Position numbers and translations under genes: made by a program | Origin: an uncultured Allorhizobium sp. | GTDB taxonomy: Bacteria > Pseudomonadota > Alphaproteobacteria > Rhizobiales > Rhizobiaceae | Length of the DNA stretch: 64,000 nucleotides | Reading direction: 5' to 3' | Assembly (NCBI GenBank): GCA_958439205.1 | Contig: OY288189.1 | Span: 3,611,001-3,675,000 of the forward strand | The notes under the pieces: generated by a model | Database searches by the model: none | Told to the model about the DNA's origin: nothing | The model's input: only the letters and a program-made list of their open reading frames with translations | Shown: positions 52,057 to 60,637 of the stretch, piece after piece | How the letters are laid out: the number at the start of each line of letters is the position of its first letter | Numbering within the stretch: the first letter of the stretch is position 1

Positions 52057-52358
52057 TCCATCTCCCCGTGGGCATCGGATCGGGTCTCGATCATCTGTCG
52101 ATACAAGGTGCGACCGTGTTAGGACAAGCCAACCTTCGTCTCAAGCAAAAACGGACATTCGCGCCTTCACGGACGCGTCAACCCACGTTTCGGTGAAAAG
52201 GGCCCCATGTATTTCAGCTTTGCGTGAAAGGACGGGCCACGCCAGACGACCAAAGGCATGAGAGGGACAATTGCCGCTCGGCATGGCGCACCCTATCTAT
52301 AGTGCAACACCGGACGGGCTTTGCTTGTCGCCCGTCCGCCGCTCACAAGGAGAACATC

Positions 52359-52772
52359 ATGACCGCTTCCACCACCGCTCCGAAGATCGTCAAGTCGGAT
52401 GCCGAATGGCGCGACCAGCTGACGCCGGAGCAATACCGGATCCTGCGCGAGCACGGCACCGAGCGCGCCTTTACCGGCCCTTACTGGGACAATTTCCAGA
52501 AGGGCCTCTATAGCTGTGCGGCCTGCGACGAGCCGCTTTTCGTCTCCGACACCAAGTTCGACGCCGGCTGCGGCTGGCCGAGCTATTTCGAGCCGGTGAA
52601 GCCCGATGCCGTCACCGAACATCGTGACACGGCTTTCGGCATGGTGCGCACCGAGATCCGCTGCGCCAATTGCGGCGGGCATCTGGGGCATGTGTTCCCG
52701 GATGGACCGAAGCCGACGGGCTTGCGCTATTGCATCAACGGGCACTCGATGGTGTTCACGCCGATCGAGTGA
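52359..52772 (+). CDS. msrB: Peptide-methionine (R)-S-oxide reductase
   Basis: A 137-aa repair enzyme; AAGGAGA precedes the ATG at 52359. Zinc-binding CxxC pairs C53/C56 (YSCAACDEP) and C102/C105 ([13 protein letters not shown]), substrate loop [13 protein letters not shown], and catalytic C125 in [13 protein letters not shown] are all in place. Reduces methionine-R-sulfoxide in oxidised proteins. No msrA is adjacent. No signal peptide, so cytoplasmic. Confidence 0.96.
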   Translation: MTASTTAPKIVKSDAEWRDQLTPEQYRILREHGTERAFTGPYWDNFQKGLYSCAACDEPLFVSDTKFDAGCGWPSYFEPVKPDAVTEHRDTAFGMVRTEIRCANCGGHLGHVFPDGPKPTGLRYCINGHSMVFTPIE

Positions 52773-52775
52773 TCG

Positions 52776-52896
52776 GGCTACCCTCCCCTCGAGGGGGAGG
52801 GTCGGAGCGCAGCTCCGGGGTGGGGTGAGCCCTGTGCACGCCTGATCACCCCCACCCGCCGCTTTGCGGCGACCTCCCCCCTCAAGGGGGAGGTGG
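52776..52896. repeat. Intergenic repeat, family B (copy 3)
   Basis: CCCTCCCCTCGAGGGGGAGGG, TCGGAGCGCAGCTCCGGGG, GGGGTGAGCC, then CACCCCCACCCGCCGCTTTGCGGCGACCTCCCCCCTCAAGG. A complete inverted pair just after msrB, where it could end transcription. Confidence 0.75.
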
Positions 52897-53041
52897 AGCT
52901 CTCCTCAGTTGCAGCGAAGCAATATCTCCAGCCCACTTTTGGTTGTGGACACCGCAGCCGGTTGCCCAAGTCTGCGATCTTTGGCTTTGACGAAGCGCGA
53001 CCAATGCGACACCCGGGATGCATTCACAACTGGGGGTCAGC

Positions 53042-53437
53042 ATGAAAAAGTCTATCGCAATCACTGTGGCAATCGCTGCAGCGTTCTCGTCTTGCGCCAG
53101 CAAACCATCCGAGATCGAGGCAGCCTATGTCTCGCCGGCACTCTACGAGAGCCTTTCCTGTGATCGACTGCGCGAAGAAGCGACGGCCGTTTCGGCCCGC
53201 GCGATCGCTGCCAGCGGCGCGCAGCAGAAGAAAGCCGACAATGATGCGGTCGCTGTCGGCGTGGGACTGGTCATCTTCTGGCCCGCGCTGTTCTTCGCCA
53301 AGGGCGACGGGGCATCGGCAGCCGAAGTGGCGCGCCTGAAGGGTGAAATGAAGGCGATCGAGATGGCGTCGATCAAGAACAATTGCGGAATCCGTTTCGA
53401 AGATCCGAGCGCGCAGCCGACGAAGAAGAAGGTGTAA
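53042..53437 (+). CDS. Small lipoprotein
   Basis: A 131-aa protein starting MKKSIAITVAIAAAFSSC, a lipoprotein signal with lipobox FSSC (C18). The mature part: SPALYESLSCDRLREEATAVSARAIAASGAQQKKADNDAVAVGVGLVIFWPALFFAKGDGASAAEVARLKGEMKAIEMASIKNNCG, with one hydrophobic helix. I know similar small lipoproteins from many Proteobacteria (often beside phage or envelope genes); no function is assigned. Confidence 0.75.
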   Translation: MKKSIAITVAIAAAFSSCASKPSEIEAAYVSPALYESLSCDRLREEATAVSARAIAASGAQQKKADNDAVAVGVGLVIFWPALFFAKGDGASAAEVARLKGEMKAIEMASIKNNCGIRFEDPSAQPTKKKV

Positions 53438-53447
53438 CGGGGCAAAC

Positions 53448-53578
53448 ACCCTCCCCTTGAGGGGGAGGGTCGGAGCGGAGCTCCGGGGTGGGGTGATGGG
53501 TTGCGGCGTCTTCGCCTCCCTGCCCCTCATCCGCCCTTCGGGCACCTTCTTCCCGCAGGCGGGGAGAAGGACACACCC
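53448..53578. repeat. Intergenic repeats, families B (copy 4) and D (copy 2)
   Basis: 53448-53501 is a family B unit (CCCTCCCCTTGAGGGGGAGGG, TCGGAGCGGAGCTCCGGGG, GGGGTGATGG). 53516-53578 is family D: TGCCCCTCATCCGCCCTTCG, GGGCACCTTCTTCCCGCAGG, CGGGGAGAAGGAC. They lie between convergent genes. Confidence 0.7.
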
Positions 53579-53579
53579 C

Positions 53580-54869
53580 TCACCGCCCGTCGAATGCGGC
53601 CAGCGCCTTTGGCGATACGCGGTTCCAGATGCCGATCAGCAGCAGGACGGAGAGGATGGCGCCAAGCGCGAAGGGCATGGCGAGGGCCTGGGCGCGGGGG
53701 ATGAAGGTCTCGGCGGCGCTGACGCTCGCGCCGGCCATGAGCATGCCGAGCGGCATGGTGCCGAGCCCGAAGAAGCGGTAGACGCTGTTGACCCGGCCGA
53801 GCAGATGCGGCGGGATGAGGCGCTGGCGCAGCGATACCGTGATGATGTTCCAGACCATGCCTGTGACGGCCGACAGCGCGAGAGCCGCCCAGACCAGCAC
53901 CGGCACGGGCAGGAACAGGACGACCAGCGCCCAGATCAGGCAGCCGGCAATGGTTGCGCGCAGGCAGGCCGACGCGCCCAAGCGGCGGATGATGCTCTCG
54001 CCCAGCAAGCCGCCGAGCAGCCCGCCCGCCGCAAGGCCTGTCAGGAGCAGGCCATATTCAGCCGAATTCAGGCCCATGACCTCCTGGGCATAGAGGACCA
54101 GCCCCATCAGCAGCATCACGTCGATGGCATTCAGCACGCCGAGCCCGATCGCGAGATCGCGCAATAGCGGGCGGGCGAAGAGATAGCGGGCGCCCTCGCG
54201 GATCTCGGCGATCCAGGGACGCGGCTCGGGCCGGTGTGTCTTGAACGTGCCGGGGATCGACAGGACGAGCAGGCCCGCAAACGCGAAAGCCAGGCCATAG
54301 AGCCCGAAGGCCAGCGGCAAAGCGAGCCCGATCACCAGCCCGGCCAGCGGCGGGCCGACCATCATGTTCATCACGGTCTCGACGCTGCCCATGCGGCCAT
54401 TGGCTGTTTCAAGCCTCTCATGGGGAACGATCGAGGGCAGCAGCGTGACGGCGGAATTGTCACGCAGGACTTCGGCGAAGCCGACGACCAGAGCCGAAAG
54501 GAGCAGCAGGCCGTAAAGCAGGTCGGCTGGGAAATCCTCGACCGGCGCCTCGGGCAAGAGGCCAGGGATCAGCATTGCCGCCGCGAGTGCTGCCAGGGTG
54601 ACGAAACGCAGGAGATCCATAGATATCACCAGCTGCCGCCGATCCAGCCGGTCGGTGATCACGCCGGACGGCAGGGCGAAGAGGAACCAGGGCAGTTTCT
54701 GCGCGACGCCGACCAGCGCGATGGCCAGGGGATCGCGGGTGATCAGCGAGGCAAGCCAGGGCCAGGCAACGACCCCGATGCCATCGGCCAAGTTGGCAAG
54801 GCCGCTCGACAGGAGCAGGCGATGGAAGTTGCGGCCGAGGGACGGCTTCGGCGTCACATTGTGATTCAA
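53580..54869 (-). CDS. Major facilitator superfamily exporter (EntS-like, MFS_3)
   Basis: A 429-aa, 12-helix transporter. A TTG at 54869 behind GGAGA (MNHNVTPKPSLGRNFHRLLL) is preferred over a GTG at 54893 without a ribosome-binding site. Loop motif PSGVITDRLDRRQLVISMD fits the MFS motif A region (G-x3-D-R-x-x-R-R), and the pseudo-repeat appears around LLTGLAAGGLLGGLLGESIIRRLG. The group includes enterobactin exporter EntS and drug efflux pumps; substrate unknown. Confidence 0.85.
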   Translation of the reverse strand: MNHNVTPKPSLGRNFHRLLLSSGLANLADGIGVVAWPWLASLITRDPLAIALVGVAQKLPWFLFALPSGVITDRLDRRQLVISMDLLRFVTLAALAAAMLIPGLLPEAPVEDFPADLLYGLLLLSALVVGFAEVLRDNSAVTLLPSIVPHERLETANGRMGSVETVMNMMVGPPLAGLVIGLALPLAFGLYGLAFAFAGLLVLSIPGTFKTHRPEPRPWIAEIREGARYLFARPLLRDLAIGLGVLNAIDVMLLMGLVLYAQEVMGLNSAEYGLLLTGLAAGGLLGGLLGESIIRRLGASACLRATIAGCLIWALVVLFLPVPVLVWAALALSAVTGMVWNIITVSLRQRLIPPHLLGRVNSVYRFFGLGTMPLGMLMAGASVSAAETFIPRAQALAMPFALGAILSVLLLIGIWNRVSPKALAAFDGR

Positions 54870-54935
54870 GGGGTGTCTCCGGTCGGGCGGCACAAGCGTG
54901 ACGGCAGATAAAGCCGAGGCGGCAAGCCTCTGAAT

Positions 54936-55508
54936 TCAGACTCTTTCCGCCAGCGCCTTCAAGCATTGCTCGAAGGCCGTGAGGTCGGTGAAGAGCGTGG
55001 CTGGATCGGCAGCATGGACGCAGACGGGGCCGCCGCGGCGGGCGACGCCTCCATGCAGCATGAGGTTTTCGATCATGTCGAAATCTTCCAGCGAATGGCC
55101 GTCCGGCCCGCGCATGCGGCCTTCGGCATCACGGCTGAGCGCGCCGCCATACCAGTCAAGCGTGCGCTGATAATGGGTCTCAGCGACATTGGTGTAGCAG
55201 GCCACGATCTTTCCCGCGCCGCACATATAACCAAGTTCGAAGACGGTGCCGGGATCGGCGGCGATGCCGCGAAACGGGGTCAGATTGGCAATGACGCCAT
55301 CGGCGCGGTTCATGAAGCTCTCGTCGATCTCGGAAATGTTGAGACCGAACTGGTGCTTGGTCGGGGCCGGCGGGATGGCGAGGTCGCCGGGGCAGATCGG
55401 CTCGAAGCCATAAGTGCGGGTGAGCGCTGCCTTGGCATCAAGCACGGCGCGGGCATCGGGAAGGAAGACTTCGGGGCCGGCGAGATAGAGTTTCAGGGGC
55501 GAGGACAT
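54936..55508 (-). CDS. Nucleoside 2-deoxyribosyltransferase family protein
   Basis: A 190-aa protein: KLYLAGPEVFLPDARAVLDAKAALTRTYGFEPICPGDLAI gives the first strand and the AGP-x-hF motif; ISEIDESFMNRADGVIANLTPFRGIAADPGTVFELGYMCGAGKIVACY holds the expected nucleophile region (DPGTVFELGYM, E as nucleophile). It would transfer or hydrolyse 2-deoxyribose from nucleosides in salvage or clean-up of damaged nucleosides. Same strand as the MFS gene, 66 bp before it. Confidence 0.88.
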   Translation of the reverse strand: MSSPLKLYLAGPEVFLPDARAVLDAKAALTRTYGFEPICPGDLAIPPAPTKHQFGLNISEIDESFMNRADGVIANLTPFRGIAADPGTVFELGYMCGAGKIVACYTNVAETHYQRTLDWYGGALSRDAEGRMRGPDGHSLEDFDMIENLMLHGGVARRGGPVCVHAADPATLFTDLTAFEQCLKALAERV

Positions 55509-55683
55509 GAAGGGAGGATCCGGGTGGTTGGGAGTGGGTGATGAGGAGCAGCCGGAGGGCGGGCTGGCAAGGGTGAGCCAAACCGGATACCGCGATGTGC
55601 ACAGGGTTTCGGCGATGTCGCGTACTCACGGCGATCTCAGCGGTCGGACCCTGCTCGACTGAAAAGGCACTGCCTTGCAAAAT

Positions 55684-55700
55684 TTACCCTCAAAGGGTAA
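55684..55700. promoter_or_regulatory. Operator of the mqsRA operon
   Basis: TTACCCT-CAA-AGGGTAA, a perfect 17-bp palindrome ending eight bases before the mqsR start. Its shape resembles the E. coli MqsA sites (ACCT-N3/4-AGGT), so MqsA autorepression is likely. Confidence 0.7.
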
Positions 55701-55708
55701 TTTAAGCC

Positions 55709-56011
55709 ATGGAGAAGCGGATCGCTCATCATGACCTCACTGCCGTCATCCTGCTGGTACGGACACGAAAGGCCGCGGCATTCACAAAGACGGCGCTCGA
55801 CGGCGGTCGGCAAATGGGATTGACCGTGGCCGAGATGATAGAGGCGGTCTGTACCCTGACGGCGCGGGACTTCTTCAAATCGATGACAACCTATGCCGAC
55901 AGCCGTGTTTGGCAGGACGTCTATCACGCCAACACACCGGCAGGAAAAGCCTACGTGAAGATAACGATGCGGGTGGACGGCGCACCGGTGATCCAGTTCA
56001 AGGAGTTGTAG
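55709..56011 (+). CDS. mqsR: MqsR-family ribonuclease toxin
   Basis: A 100-aa RelE-fold toxin: MEKRIAHHDLTAVILLVRTRKAAAFTKTALDGGRQMGLTVAEMIEAVCTLTARDFFKSMTTYADSRVWQDVYHAN, where FFKSMTTYADSRVWQDVYH is the MqsR core, followed by AYVKITMRVDGAPVIQFKEL. Toxin precedes antitoxin, as is usual for mqsRA. E. coli MqsR cuts mRNA at GCU. Confidence 0.92.
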   Translation: MEKRIAHHDLTAVILLVRTRKAAAFTKTALDGGRQMGLTVAEMIEAVCTLTARDFFKSMTTYADSRVWQDVYHANTPAGKAYVKITMRVDGAPVIQFKEL

Positions 56012-56013
56012 AC

Positions 56014-56421
56014 ATGGGCGCGAATTGCATCAGTTGCGGTTCGGTTGGAACGATGGCGCGCTTCGAGAACGCGACGTACCAAGTGAACTTTCGTGACTTG
56101 AAGACAGATGTCGGAGGGCTCTCGGGGTTTCGCTGTGGCACCTGCGGCGAGATCGAATTCGATGCCGACAGCGCTGAGCGCTATGCGGCCGCGGGGGACT
56201 CCTTGGTCTTGCAAGCGAGGCGAGAAGTGGGCGAGGAGCTTCGCCGCATTCGCAAGAAGCTTGGGCTCAATCAGGCAGAGGCATCGGCCCTGACGGGCGG
56301 AGGACACAATGCCTTTTCGCGCTACGAAACAGGCAAGGTGGTCCCGGCTCCTGCGGTGATCAACCTCTTTCGCTTGCTGGATCGGCATCCTGATGAGCTT
56401 CGCAGCCTGAAGCGCGCCTGA
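56014..56421 (+). CDS. mqsA: MqsA-family antitoxin
   Basis: A 135-aa protein starting MGANCISCGSVG two bases after mqsR. N-terminal zinc site C5-x2-C8 and C-x2-C in GFRCGTCGE; C-terminal Xre-type helix-turn-helix EELRRIRKKLGLNQAEASALTGGGHNAFSRYETGKVVPAPAVINLFRLLDRHPDEL. It binds MqsR and the palindrome at 55684-55700. Confidence 0.93.
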   Translation: MGANCISCGSVGTMARFENATYQVNFRDLKTDVGGLSGFRCGTCGEIEFDADSAERYAAAGDSLVLQARREVGEELRRIRKKLGLNQAEASALTGGGHNAFSRYETGKVVPAPAVINLFRLLDRHPDELRSLKRA

Positions 56422-56493
56422 TATCTCGTCATCCGGGGAGAAGCCAGTCGCCCCCTGTGGCCATCCCCTCCCCCGTCGGCTAAACCTCTGCGC

Positions 56494-58353
56494 ATGCCGA
56501 CTCACTCCCTGACCGATCCCTTGTTTTCCGACCAGGCCCATGAGAGCCCGCTTGCCGTCTTGAAGCGCGTCTATGGCTATCCGGCCTTTCGCGGGCGCCA
56601 GGCGGAGGTGGTCAGCCATGTCGTGTCGGGTGGCGATGCGGTGGTGCTGTTTCCGACGGGGGCCGGCAAGTCGCTGTGTTTCCAGGTGCCGGCGCTCTGC
56701 CGGCCCGGAGTCGGCGTGGTTGTCTCGCCGCTGATTGCCTTGATGCGCGACCAGGTGGAGGCGCTGAAAGGTCTGGGTGTCAGGGCCGCCGCGCTGAATT
56801 CGACGCTGTCGCGCGAGGAATATGTCGAGATCCGCCGGGCGCTCGATCGCGGCGAACTCGACTTTCTCTATGTGACGCCGGAGCGGACGGCGACGCCAGG
56901 TTTCATCGAGATGATGCAAGGGGTGGAGATCGCGCTGTTTGCCATCGACGAGGCGCATTGCGTCTCGCAATGGGGGCACGACTTCAGGCCTGAGTATCGC
57001 GAGCTCGGCAAGCTCACCGACCTCTTTCCCGGCGTGCCGCGCATGGCGCTGACGGCGACAGCCGATCCGCATACGCGCGAAGACATCATCGAGCGGCTGC
57101 GGCTCGACAGCGCGGAGGTGTTCACCACCTCCTTCGACCGGCCGAACATCGCCTATGAGATCGTCGAGCGCGACCAGCCGCGCCAGCAGCTCTTGCGTTT
57201 TCTCTCGCGTCACAAGGGATCGAGCGGCATCGTCTATTGCCTGTCACGCGCAAAGGTCGAGGAGATCGCGACCTGGCTCGACGATCAGGGTATCAGGGCG
57301 CTGCCCTATCACGCCGGCATGGACCGGGCGCTGCGCGATGCCAATCAGGACGCGTTTCTGAAGGAAGAAGACCTCTGCCTCGTGGCAACCGTTGCCTTCG
57401 GCATGGGCATCGACAAGCCGAATGTGCGTTATGTCGCGCATCTCGACCTGCCGGGTTCGGTCGAGGCCTATTACCAGGAGACGGGCCGCGCGGGGCGCGA
57501 CGGACTGCCATCCGAGGTGTGGATGGCCTATGGCATGGCCGACGTCATCCAGCGTGGGCGAATGATCGACGAGGGCGGTGCCGCCGACGAGATCAAGCGG
57601 GTGGAGCGGGCCAAGCTCAACGCGCTCCTCGCCATCTGCGAGACGCCCGGCTGCCGGCGGCAGGCGATCCTCAAGCATTTCGGCGAAAGCCACGCCGGCG
57701 GCTGCGGAAATTGCGACACCTGCCTCAAACCTGTCGAGACCTGGGACGGGCTGGACGCGGCGATCAAGGCTCTGGCGGCGATCTACCGGACCGGCGAACG
57801 CTTCGGCACCGGGCACCTGATCGACGTGCTGCTCGGCACCGAGAACGACAAGACGCAGCGCTTCGGGCACTCTGACATGCCGGTCTTCGGGGCGGGCAAG
57901 GATCTGCCGTCAAAGACCTGGCAATCGGTGTTTCGCCAGTTGCTCGCCGCCGGATATGTCAGGGTCGACCATACGGCGTTCGGCGCGCTGAAGCTTGAAG
58001 AGACGGCACGGGCCGTGTTCAAGCGCGAGGTCGAGGTGCGCTTCCGCAAGGACCGCCCGACGACGGGCAAGGCAGCAAGGGGAGCCGCATCCTCGCGCAC
58101 CGCCCAGGCCAAGGCCGGGCTCGACCAGGCGGATCAGGAATTGTTCGAGGCGCTGAGGGCGAGACGCATGGAGCTTGCCCGCGAACAGGCGGTTCCGCCT
58201 TACGTGATCTTCCCCGATACGACGCTTGTCGCACTCGCCACCGAGCGACCGATGGACGACGACGAAATGCTCGGCATTTCCGGCATCGGGCAATCGAAGC
58301 TGGAGCGCTATGGCGACGCGTTTCTCGAGGTGATCACGGCGTATTCGCGGTGA
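56494..58353 (+). CDS. recQ: ATP-dependent DNA helicase RecQ
   Basis: A 619-aa 3'-5' helicase. Walker [16 protein letters not shown] (K59), DEAH box at 152-155 in [19 protein letters not shown], motif [21 protein letters not shown] zinc finger CETPGCRR...GGCGNCDTC, winged helix, and a C-terminal HRDC domain ([62 protein letters not shown]). Acts in recombination repair and stalled forks. It runs alone between MqsRA and VapBC. Confidence 0.96.
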   Translation: MPTHSLTDPLFSDQAHESPLAVLKRVYGYPAFRGRQAEVVSHVVSGGDAVVLFPTGAGKSLCFQVPALCRPGVGVVVSPLIALMRDQVEALKGLGVRAAALNSTLSREEYVEIRRALDRGELDFLYVTPERTATPGFIEMMQGVEIALFAIDEAHCVSQWGHDFRPEYRELGKLTDLFPGVPRMALTATADPHTREDIIERLRLDSAEVFTTSFDRPNIAYEIVERDQPRQQLLRFLSRHKGSSGIVYCLSRAKVEEIATWLDDQGIRALPYHAGMDRALRDANQDAFLKEEDLCLVATVAFGMGIDKPNVRYVAHLDLPGSVEAYYQETGRAGRDGLPSEVWMAYGMADVIQRGRMIDEGGAADEIKRVERAKLNALLAICETPGCRRQAILKHFGESHAGGCGNCDTCLKPVETWDGLDAAIKALAAIYRTGERFGTGHLIDVLLGTENDKTQRFGHSDMPVFGAGKDLPSKTWQSVFRQLLAAGYVRVDHTAFGALKLEETARAVFKREVEVRFRKDRPTTGKAARGAASSRTAQAKAGLDQADQELFEALRARRMELAREQAVPPYVIFPDTTLVALATERPMDDDEMLGISGIGQSKLERYGDAFLEVITAYSR

Positions 58354-58363
58354 TGAGACTTAC

Positions 58364-58487
58364 CGTCCCCTTGGACGGGAGGGTCGGAGTGAAGCTCCGG
58401 GGTGGGATCAGCCTTTCAGAGGGCACCTGTGGTCACCCCCACCCGCGCGTTCCGCGCGACCTCCCCCCTCGAGGGGGAGGTGGGAGA
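58364..58487. repeat. Intergenic repeat, family B (copy 5)
   Basis: GTCCCCTTGGACGGGAGGG, TCGGAGTGAAGCTCCGGGG, GGGATCAGCC, then CACCCCCACCCGCGCGTTCC and ACCTCCCCCCTCGAGGGGGAGG. Between convergent recQ and vapC. Confidence 0.72.
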
Positions 58488-58913
58488 TCACCAACCCAGA
58501 TCGGTGTGGACGAAGTCATCGCCCTTGTAGGCGATCCTGGCTTTCGAGGCTGCGGCACAGGCGTAAGTGAGGCAATCACCGAGGTTCAGCCGTGCCGGAT
58601 GATTGACGATCTTTCCAAACTGCTGGGCAGCGTCCAGGGCTTTGTCCCCGATATCGCCCGTCACATTGACTTCGCGGGCTTCGAGATCGGCAATGAACTG
58701 CTCAACAAGGCGGCGGGACGTTGCGACCATGTCTGGGGTGGCCGGCGTGTCGCTGCCCGCCAAGCGGCGTGCGATGGAAAGCGTCGCCTCAAGCCGCATG
58801 ATGGCGGAAACGTAGAATGGGCCGCCCTGCCGCTCCAGCTGCTCCATCAGGGCGTCGGCATCGTTTTCCCGAGTGATGATCGCGACGGCGACGGACGCAT
58901 CGATGAAGAGCAT
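58488..58913 (-). CDS. vapC: VapC-family PIN-domain ribonuclease toxin
   Basis: A 141-aa PIN toxin with metal-binding acidic residues D5 (MLFIDASVAVAI), E42 (IMRLEATLSIA), D113 (LNLGDCLTYA) and D133 (YKGDDF). Cleaves RNA, classically initiator tRNA or rRNA. Its start overlaps the vapB stop (ATGA). Ends at a family B repeat. Confidence 0.92.
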   Translation of the reverse strand: MLFIDASVAVAIITRENDADALMEQLERQGGPFYVSAIMRLEATLSIARRLAGSDTPATPDMVATSRRLVEQFIADLEAREVNVTGDIGDKALDAAQQFGKIVNHPARLNLGDCLTYACAAASKARIAYKGDDFVHTDLGW

Positions 58914-59155
58914 CAGCCGGCCTCATCCCACATGTCATCGGTTTCCTGCTTGTGGTCTCCGGGATGAAAAGGACCCGCAGCCTCGGCGATGGCGAGGGTC
59001 TTGGCAAGGCGGTCACGCATCGACAATTTCGCCTTGCGGCTGGCAATGGCGTCTTTCAGTGCTTCCCTGACGGCATCGACCTTGCTCGTTTGCGTGAGGC
59101 CGATCAGTTCGGTGGCAAGCCGATCCACTTCGGGGTCCTTGATGTAAAGCGGCAT
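58913..59155 (-). CDS. vapB: VapB-family antitoxin
   Basis: An 80-aa protein from the ATG at 59155 (MPLYIKDPEVDRLATELIGLTQTSKVDAVREALKDAIASRKAKLS), a Psk/VapB-like ribbon-helix-helix antitoxin with an acidic C-terminus (HKQETDDMWDEAG). GGATAT precedes the start. Upstream on the DNA are two direct CATATCC repeats 22 bp apart (59161, 59183), two helical turns, a plausible operator. Confidence 0.88.
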   Translation of the reverse strand: MPLYIKDPEVDRLATELIGLTQTSKVDAVREALKDAIASRKAKLSMRDRLAKTLAIAEAAGPFHPGDHKQETDDMWDEAG

Positions 59156-59206
59156 GGCAGCATATCCTTTCGAGGGCTTTATCATATCCTCAAAGGGAAA
59201 TTGTTT

Positions 59207-59392
59207 CCAGTGGAGTGAAACTCCGGGGTGGGGTGAACTTCGAGGGGACGACTTTGGTCACCCCCACCCGCCGCTTTGCGGCGACCTCCCCCCTCAAGGG
59301 GGAGATGGGAGAGCGGCAGCGGCCTGTCCTCCTTGCTCATCCGGCGGTTTGCGTCCCCTTCTCCCCGCTGGGGAGAAGAGAAAGCCGCCGGC
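59207..59392. repeat. Intergenic repeats, families B (copy 6) and D (copy 3)
   Basis: 59207-59312: GGAGTGAAACTCCGGGG, GGGGTGAACTTC, CACCCCCACCCGCCGCTTTGCGGCGACCTCCCCCCTCAAGG. 59337-59392: TCATCCGGCGGTTTGCGTCC and CCTTCTCCCCGCTGGGGAGAAG; this second part is translated as the C-terminus of the AraC regulator (LLPSGEKGTQTAG). Confidence 0.68.
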
Positions 59393-60461
59393 GCCAGTCG
59401 CTTGGGTTCTCGCCCGTCACGCGCAGGAATTCGCGGTTGAAGTTGGACTTGGTCATGAAGCCCGCCTCGAAGAGGATGCGGGTGACGGGCAGATCGGTGT
59501 CGGCGAGCAGGCGGCAGGCCTCGGTGATGCGGTGGTTGTTGACGTAGTGGGAGACGCTGACGCCGTGGACGCGGTTGACGGCTTCCGAGACGGCACGCGC
59601 GGGCATGCCGAGGCGGCGGGCGAGACGGGCGAGGTTGAGATCGGGATCGGCCCAGAGGCGTCTTTCGGTCATCAGGCGATCAAGGTCGGTGGCAAGGCGG
59701 CGATGGCCTTCCGTGGCGGATTTTGTTGAGGTCGGAATATCGCTCGGCGCACCGGGGGGTTCGAAGCCAGGCCCGTCATCCGCCGCCTCTCCCTTCCCTG
59801 CCTCTTCCTCGCCTGCCTCTTCCTGACCTGCCTCTTCCTGGCCGGCGGTGACGGCGCCGATGCCGAGCAGGAGCAGGATGAGCGTGGTTGCCGCAGAGAC
59901 GACCATCGGTGAATAGTGGCCGCCGGACCAGAGCATGTCGAGGCTGATGGCGACATCGGTCAGCGCGGAGGCGATGAGGGCAAGGCCGGTCAGTTGCAGC
60001 GCGCGGTAGGAGCGCAAGGCACCATCGAGGCGGGCGGCGAGCAGGCCATCGGGACCGAGGCGCGCGAGCCAGAGCAGAGCCAGACCATAACCGAAGAAGT
60101 TGGCGATAATGACAAGATCGACCGGCGCACGGCCGATCAGGAGCAGGATAAGCGTAGCCAGCATCGGCAGAAGATGCGGCCAGTCCGTCCAGGAGAGACC
60201 CGGGCTTTCACGGGTGAGATCGCGGAAGGCGAGGAAAGACAGCGCCGGCACCAGGCTCGCCATGACCGGCAGAACCGGCAGCACAGCCATCACCCCATAG
60301 CCCCAGCGCAGGCCTACCAGCAGGCTCTGCACGACATAAAGCGCAAGCAGCGCGAGGAAGAGGCCGTTGCGGCTCCAGCTTTCGCTGCCCTCGCGCAGCA
60401 GTCGCACCAGGAAGACGGCGAGGAACAGGGCAACCAGAAAGGAGAGTGGGACGAAGAGCAT
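59337..60461 (-). CDS. Membrane-bound AraC-family transcriptional regulator
   Basis: A 374-aa protein from the ATG at 60461 (MLFVPLSFLVALFLAVFLV). Seven hydrophobic helices (residues 1-about 215) resemble a 7TM sensor; then a linker with four imperfect five-residue repeats (GQEEA, GQEEA, GEEEA, GKGEA) encoded by 15-bp tandem repeats, and a C-terminal AraC/XylS domain: NLARLARRLGMPARAVSEAVNRVHGVSVSHYVNNHRITEACRLLADTDLPVTRILFEAGFMTKSNFNREFLRVTGENPSDWRRRL. The last 13 residues come from a family D repeat. It probably controls the divergent envelope protein gene. Confidence 0.88.
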   Translation of the reverse strand: MLFVPLSFLVALFLAVFLVRLLREGSESWSRNGLFLALLALYVVQSLLVGLRWGYGVMAVLPVLPVMASLVPALSFLAFRDLTRESPGLSWTDWPHLLPMLATLILLLIGRAPVDLVIIANFFGYGLALLWLARLGPDGLLAARLDGALRSYRALQLTGLALIASALTDVAISLDMLWSGGHYSPMVVSAATTLILLLLGIGAVTAGQEEAGQEEAGEEEAGKGEAADDGPGFEPPGAPSDIPTSTKSATEGHRRLATDLDRLMTERRLWADPDLNLARLARRLGMPARAVSEAVNRVHGVSVSHYVNNHRITEACRLLADTDLPVTRILFEAGFMTKSNFNREFLRVTGENPSDWRRRLSLLPSGEKGTQTAG

Positions 60462-60637
60462 GGGGGCGTTTTCGATGTTGCGAGATCGGAATGGGATGCC
60501 GCGACCATGACCGAAAGCGCGATCCCGGTCGACCCGGATCGTGATCAAGGTCGCGGATGATACGCTCCAGGCAGCAGATTGAGGCATCGAAACCGGCCTG
60601 CCGATGCGGCACGGCCAAAGCCCAAGAGGTGAATTCC

